NCBI GenBank assembly: GCA_049509675.1
Contig: JBEKZQ010000058.1
Span: 1 to 17,935, forward strand
From: JBEKZQ01 sp049509675
Lineage (GTDB): Bacteria; Planctomycetota; Planctomycetia; Pirellulales; Thermoguttaceae
DNA length: 17,935 nucleotides
Reading direction: 5' to 3'
Part shown: positions 14,318-17,935 of the stretch, piece after piece
Numbering within the stretch: the first letter of the stretch is position 1
How the letters are laid out: each line of letters begins with the position of its first letter
Program-made: the position numbers and the translations under genes
The notes under the pieces: model-generated
Databases searched by the model: none
Told to the model about the DNA's origin: nothing
The model's input: only the letters and a program-made list of their open reading frames with translations

Positions 14318-14878
14318 CTACTTCCGCGTCCCGGTGCCTTCGCAGAGGGCTTGGAAATCAGGATCCGCGCGGATCGGGTCGAAATCCGACTCGTGATCAA
14401 TCAGGTGGCGGTACTGCGGATCCAGTGCCAAGGCGTGTTCGAGATACTCCAGGGCCTGCCGTTTCCCGCCCGCCAGGCTCCAGTAGCACGCCAGGTTGTA
14501 GTGGACCAGGGCCTCGTCGGGATCGACGGACTGGGCCGTTTCCAGGGCCTCGATGGCCAGGTCGAGCCGGCCGACGCGTTTGTAGCACCATCCCAGCGCG
14601 AACCACACGTGGATATTCTCCGGCTCCACCTCGGCCACGCGACGCAACGGCACCAGCGCCTCGGCGAACTGGTCCATGCTCCGCAGGGCCTCGCCGCGCA
14701 GATAGAGGGTTTGCGCGTGGGCGCCGTCCGCCTCGCCCAGTCGGGCCAACACGTCCAACGCCTGCCGTGGCATTCTTAGCTCCAGATACCCTTCGGCCTG
14801 GTGATGGAGCTTCATGCGGCGGATTCGGTTTCTGGCAGTGCTCACCGTGCTTGCACCTTCTGTCGTGCCCCTCGTCAT
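14318..14878 (-). CDS. Tetratricopeptide-repeat protein
   Basis: The 186-residue product has three or four TPR units: a partial one at about 25-50, then 53-88 (LYLRGEALRSMDQFAEALVP), 89-122 (VWFALGWCYKRVGRLDLAIE) and 123-156 (VHYNLACYWSLAGGKRQALE). They are followed by a short tail with DFDPIRADPDFQAL, which is common at the end of such proteins. There is no signal peptide or membrane segment, so it is probably cytoplasmic. The start ATG at 14878 has GAGGTG 7-8 bases upstream; a second Met at residue 22 lacks a ribosome binding site. TPR proteins mediate protein contacts, and the partner cannot be told from context because the neighbours are unrelated and the gene stands alone. Confidence 0.88.
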   Translation of the reverse strand: MTRGTTEGASTVSTARNRIRRMKLHHQAEGYLELRMPRQALDVLARLGEADGAHAQTLYLRGEALRSMDQFAEALVPLRRVAEVEPENIHVWFALGWCYKRVGRLDLAIEALETAQSVDPDEALVHYNLACYWSLAGGKRQALEYLEHALALDPQYRHLIDHESDFDPIRADPDFQALCEGTGTRK

Positions 14879-15206
14879 CCACTACACCTCTATTCTACCA
14901 GCATCCCGCGGCAAACCCAAATAGCACAAGACCAGTTTGCGCGCAAGTAGCGTGGTCCTAAGCAATAAGGAAAAAACTTGAATAGTCGTAGCCGGTCGCT
15001 GGACATTTCTTTGCAACGCCTTTGCACGGTTTGCCTCCTTGGGTCCCACTATTCCTTATGGGGAATGAACCCGTTGCGTGCTGGTCGGCCTGGGGACTGG
15101 TCCATTTTTCGGCGAGAAGGCGCAGTTTCACGAATCGACGATGGCCGAAAACATGGACCTGTCCCCTTTTCCCAACCTATCCATTTTGTGACCGGGAGAT
15201 ACTTTC
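14879..15206. other. Divergent intergenic region with an inverted repeat
   Basis: This 328-bp region separates the TPR gene (minus) from the anti-sigma/FecR-like gene (plus). Its main structure is the inverted repeat at 15092-15166. I see no convincing -35/-10 pair and no tRNA or small gene. The open frames that cross it lack a ribosome binding site and overlap the downstream gene out of frame. Confidence 0.5.
15092..15166. repeat. Inverted GGGGAC-GGTCCAT repeat pair
   Basis: A 22-base arm at 15092-15113 (GGGGACTGGTCCAT then TTTTCGGC) is matched by an inverted arm at 15144-15166 with one substitution and one extra base. The loop is 30 bases. The right arm ends 40 bases before the ATG of the membrane-protein gene. 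Its form is that of a short non-autonomous repeat; a regulatory hairpin in the leader is possible. Confidence 0.75.
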
Positions 15207-17462
15207 ATGCGGCTTACCTTGCGAACGATGTTGGCCTATATGGACGGCCTGCTGGAGCCGGCCGACGCCGAGGACATTGGCAAGAAAATCGAAGAAAGCG
15301 AGACCGCCGGCAAGATCTACCACCGCGTCCGCGATTGTATGCGGCGATTGCGCCTGGGGGCTCCCGGTCTGACCGACCGTGGTCCGGGGCTGGACCCCAA
15401 TACGGTGGCCGAGTATCTCGATAACATCCTGCCCGCCGATCGGGTCCCCGACTTCGAGAAAGTATGCCTGGAAGCGGAATCGGACGTTCAGTTGGCGGAA
15501 GTGGCCTCCTGTCACCAGATTCTGACCTTGGTCTTGGGTGAGGCGGCCGAGATCGATCCGGCCAGCCGGCAGCGGATGTATCAGCTTCCGGAGGTCGCTG
15601 CCCGGGCAGAAGCCGAGAACCGGCGGGCAGCCGTCGCCGCCTCGGTCGCGACGGGCGATGGGGCCGGCGGCGGCGACGGCGCGCCGCGCCGGTCGCGACC
15701 TAAGCCCACTGTGCCCGAATACTTGCGCGAATCCGCGCCGCGGCGGCGCCACTTGCTGCAAAACGCCACCTGGCTGGCCCTGGCCGGTTGCTTCCTGGCC
15801 GTGGTGCTGTTGGCGCTGGGACAGTTCGAAGAGGGCACTTTGCTGGGCAACCTGGTGCGGCGGCTGGGCGTCTATCGCGAAGTCGCCCGGGGCGAAGCCG
15901 AATCGCCGCCGGCGGAGAAAAACACGGCCACGGCGGATGCCAAGCAGGAGCTTCTGCCGGATACAGATGCCAACGCCAAGCGGGAGCCGGCCGGTAAGTC
16001 GCCTCCCGCTCGTCCGGCGACCCAGAGCGCAAAGACCCCGGCGCCGACCGAGAAGCAGGGCCGGCAGCCGGTTCGGGAGCCGCCGCCGGTAGCGCCCCTT
16101 CCGCCGGGCGTAGCCACTGCCGAGGATTCCAAACCGGCAGCACCCAAGCCCGCCGGGTCCACGCCGCCGGCGCAAGCCCTGGCCAAGGCTGAACCGCCGC
16201 TGCCCGGGGCGATGTCGCCAAAAGCGGAGACGAAGCCGCCCGCCGCGGAACCGGCTTCCAAGGCCGAACCGCCGCTGTTCGCCCCGGCCGGGCAATTCCT
16301 TGCCGAGAGCGAGGATCTGCTGTTGCGATTCGATGCGCCCACTTCGGCCTGGTACCGAGTCCTGCCGAAAGAGACATTGGTGAGCCATTATCGCTTGCTG
16401 GCCCTGCCCACGCATCGCCCGCGCGTTCTATTGACCGGCGGGGCTGAGGTTGATCTGCTCGGCGGCACGCAGCTTGAATTATTGCCGGAGAGCGGCAAGG
16501 CCCCGGCGGGAGTGGAGGTGGCCTTCGGCCGCATCGTGATCAGGCCGCGCGCCCCGCAGGCCCGGCTCAGTGTGACCACCGCAGAGCACGGCGGGATCAT
16601 GACGCTGGCCGACGCCGAAGCGGTGGCGGCCCTGGACGTGCTTCGGATTCATTTGCCCGGCACGAACCCGGAAAAGGAGCCTCCGCAGGTCATTGCCGAC
16701 CTGTACGTGTCCGGCGGCGACGTCTCCTGGGAAGAAGGCGGCCAGGCCGCCGTGGAACTCAAGGCGCCGGCTCGCATCCGTTTGGGTCAGGCCATCGCCC
16801 CGGCCGGGTCCGCTCCGAGTGAGAAAGACATGCCAAAATGGATTGCCGCCGACGCCATCTCGCCCTTGGACCGCCAGGCCTCGCCGACGCTGGACCAGGC
16901 CCTGCAAGCGGGTCGTCCCGCCGGCATGGGTTTGTTGGAATTGACCGATCACCGGCGGAAGGAGGTTCGCTGGCTAGCCATGCGAAGCCTGGAATTCGTC
17001 GACAATTTCGAGCCGATCGTGGCCGCACTGAACGAACCCAGCCGGAAACCCGACTGGCCCGACTACGTCGATCAACTCCGCCAGGCCGTGGCGCGGGGGC
17101 CGGAGCACGCGGCCGCCATCCGCAAGACGATGGAAAAACAGTTCGGCGACGACGCCGGCGACCTGTACCGCATGCTTTGGGGCTACACCGACAAGGATCT
17201 GCAGGACGGCGCGGATCGGCAATTGGTAAAGCTCCTCTCGCACGACACGCTGGCCCTGCGAGTGCTTGCGCATTGGAATCTCAAAGACATCACCGGCCTG
17301 GGTCTTTACTATCGGCCCGAGCAGACCGCGGCCATCCGCCAGTCGTCGACCCTTCGCTGGGAACAGCGGCAGAAGGCCGGCGAGATTCGTCTGAAGGCGA
17401 CCGACGACAAGTCCCGCCCGGCGGCGGAGCCCGCTGCGGCCGCCGAAAAACCGGCGCTGTAA
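15207..17462 (+). CDS. Single-pass membrane protein with anti-sigma-like N-terminus and FecR-like periplasmic part
   Basis: The start ATG has GGGAG at 15194-15198, 8 bases upstream. The 751-residue product has a cytoplasmic N-terminal part (1-180). This holds two helical blocks, LRTMLAYMDGLLEPADAEDIG and NTVAEYLDNILPADRVPDFE, that look like repeated anti-sigma-factor-type helical units but lack the HxxxCxxC zinc motif. One membrane helix lies at about 187-206 (TWLALAGCFLAVVLLALGQF), followed by a long Pro/Ala/Lys-rich spacer at about 230-365. A beta-rich part at about 370-530 has LLTGGAEVDLLGGTQLELL and GRIVIRP, resembling FecR-type domains. A helical C-terminal part at about 560-720 includes LLELTDHRRKEVRWLAMRSL, resembling a HEAT-like repeat. 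The layout suggests signal transfer across the inner membrane, but no sigma factor gene adjoins it. The role is inferred, and the family appears planctomycete-specific. Confidence 0.85.
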   Translation: MRLTLRTMLAYMDGLLEPADAEDIGKKIEESETAGKIYHRVRDCMRRLRLGAPGLTDRGPGLDPNTVAEYLDNILPADRVPDFEKVCLEAESDVQLAEVASCHQILTLVLGEAAEIDPASRQRMYQLPEVAARAEAENRRAAVAASVATGDGAGGGDGAPRRSRPKPTVPEYLRESAPRRRHLLQNATWLALAGCFLAVVLLALGQFEEGTLLGNLVRRLGVYREVARGEAESPPAEKNTATADAKQELLPDTDANAKREPAGKSPPARPATQSAKTPAPTEKQGRQPVREPPPVAPLPPGVATAEDSKPAAPKPAGSTPPAQALAKAEPPLPGAMSPKAETKPPAAEPASKAEPPLFAPAGQFLAESEDLLLRFDAPTSAWYRVLPKETLVSHYRLLALPTHRPRVLLTGGAEVDLLGGTQLELLPESGKAPAGVEVAFGRIVIRPRAPQARLSVTTAEHGGIMTLADAEAVAALDVLRIHLPGTNPEKEPPQVIADLYVSGGDVSWEEGGQAAVELKAPARIRLGQAIAPAGSAPSEKDMPKWIAADAISPLDRQASPTLDQALQAGRPAGMGLLELTDHRRKEVRWLAMRSLEFVDNFEPIVAALNEPSRKPDWPDYVDQLRQAVARGPEHAAAIRKTMEKQFGDDAGDLYRMLWGYTDKDLQDGADRQLVKLLSHDTLALRVLAHWNLKDITGLGLYYRPEQTAAIRQSSTLRWEQRQKAGEIRLKATDDKSRPAAEPAAAAEKPAL

Positions 17463-17495
17463 GCCGGCGTGGCGCGGTGATGTGGAGGTCCTGTA

Positions 17496-17528
17496 ATCAC
17501 GAAAGCCCGAAAGGACGAAATCCCGAAA
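17496..17528 (+). repeat. Single copy of the AATCACGAAA-type repeat
   Basis: AATCACGAAAGCCCGAAAGG begins at 17496 and continues with ACGAAATCCCGAA to about 17528. It matches the two inverted copies at 10148-10256 apart from a few bases. It lies between the stop of the membrane-protein gene and the next gene start. No inverted partner is visible nearby. Confidence 0.75.
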
Positions 17529-17551
17529 GAGAACAAACAAGGCGCGGAACC

Positions 17552-17935
17552 ATGGTGAGCACCAACCTAATGGCGAATTACTCTTGGGTTTGGGACGCTG
17601 ATGGCCAGCCGTTGCAGGAGTGCGAATCCATAGAGCTAGCGTTTGGCGACCCATCTTCTGCACGTAATTTCTGGGCGATCATTCTGCTAACGGCGTTCCG
17701 CGACCATGCCACATCCGTTTTCTTTTTCCCCTTCCTTGGCGAGGGCTGCCTGTCATTTGCCGTGGGCGATAGTGTCTGCGCGGTGATTCCACCACCTGAG
17801 GGGTTTCGTGCTTGGCTGCTTCGCGCGGGCCGCAATTTGTCTGCAGGCAGTACCTGGCGGGGCATAATTTGGTGGTGGAAATCCCGCGTCCTTCGCCGTC
17901 GGAGTCGCGGCTTAGTCACGCTGGTTTACCCGGGG
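17552..17935 (+). CDS. Unrecognised protein, 5' part only (runs off the window)
   Basis: An open frame starts at the ATG at 17552 and stays open to the last base, giving 128 residues with no stop. It is less GC-biased in codon use than its neighbours. The product begins MVSTNLMANYSWVWDADGQP and contains SARNFWAIILLTAFRDHATSVFFFPF and then GDSVCAVIPPPEGFRAWLLRAGRN, followed by a Trp/Arg-rich part. The alternating pattern of an A..ILL.A...HAT.V helix, a strand, and a PPP loop faintly recalls the start of secretion-type ATPase domains, but this is too weak for a name. The ribosome binding site is poor, and a second ATG at 17570 is an alternative start. The opposite strand also has an open frame here, judged a shadow. 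Confidence 0.5.
   Translation, partial: MVSTNLMANYSWVWDADGQPLQECESIELAFGDPSSARNFWAIILLTAFRDHATSVFFFPFLGEGCLSFAVGDSVCAVIPPPEGFRAWLLRAGRNLSAGSTWRGIIWWWKSRVLRRRSRGLVTLVYPG

Noticed and set aside
15177..16415. 412-residue minus-strand open frame opposite the membrane protein
   Set aside because: Gly/Arg/Gln-rich shadow of the Pro/Ala-rich spacer.

Overview
The window looks like a planctomycete chromosome, probably from the Pirellula-like groups. The evidence is a BBP7-type outer-membrane barrel protein, two planctomycete-style exported proteins of unknown function with a shared C-terminal motif, a large membrane protein with an anti-sigma-like cytoplasmic head and a FecR-like outer part, and several families of short inverted intergenic repeats. 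No rRNA, tRNA, CRISPR array or complete insertion sequence was seen.

Region 1 (about 1-6,070, minus strand) is a compact four-gene operon that is visibly less GC-rich than the rest. In transcription order it encodes: a roughly 1,020-residue DNA-binding protein with RNA-polymerase-like helix-hairpin-helix segments, a sigma region 4-like HTH, a nine-cysteine cluster and winged-helix-like repeats; a PLD-nuclease/superfamily 2 helicase fusion; a 58-residue protein; and a DndD/Rad50-like ATPase cut off after 182 residues. The genes abut or overlap (stop-start TGA-ATG, a 17-nt overlap, a 4-nt gap), so translation is probably coupled. The content suggests a DNA-processing or anti-phage module that I cannot match to a named system. 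Its last gene is broken near the window start.

Region 2 (about 6,070-8,190) holds a divergent intergenic region with a good promoter for a thioredoxin gene, then a coiled-coil protein gene whose 3' end runs into a REPIN-like inverted repeat that probably truncated it.

Region 3 (8,195-9,969, minus) carries two paralogous exported proteins separated by a GGGATTA tandem-repeat hairpin.

Region 4 (10,148-14,103, plus) starts with an inverted AATCACGAAA-type repeat, then rsfS and argS overlapping by ATGA, then the BBP7 barrel protein. A 26-bp perfect inverted repeat of the GGGATTA family lies between the barrel gene and the convergent TPR gene (14,318-14,878, minus).

Region 5 (14,879-17,935, plus) has a fourth inverted repeat family, the 751-residue anti-sigma/FecR-like membrane protein, another copy of the AATCACGAAA repeat, and the start of an unrecognised gene that runs off the window.

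The housekeeping genes (trx, rsfS, argS) and the envelope genes look like ordinary core genome. The accessory signal is the left operon.
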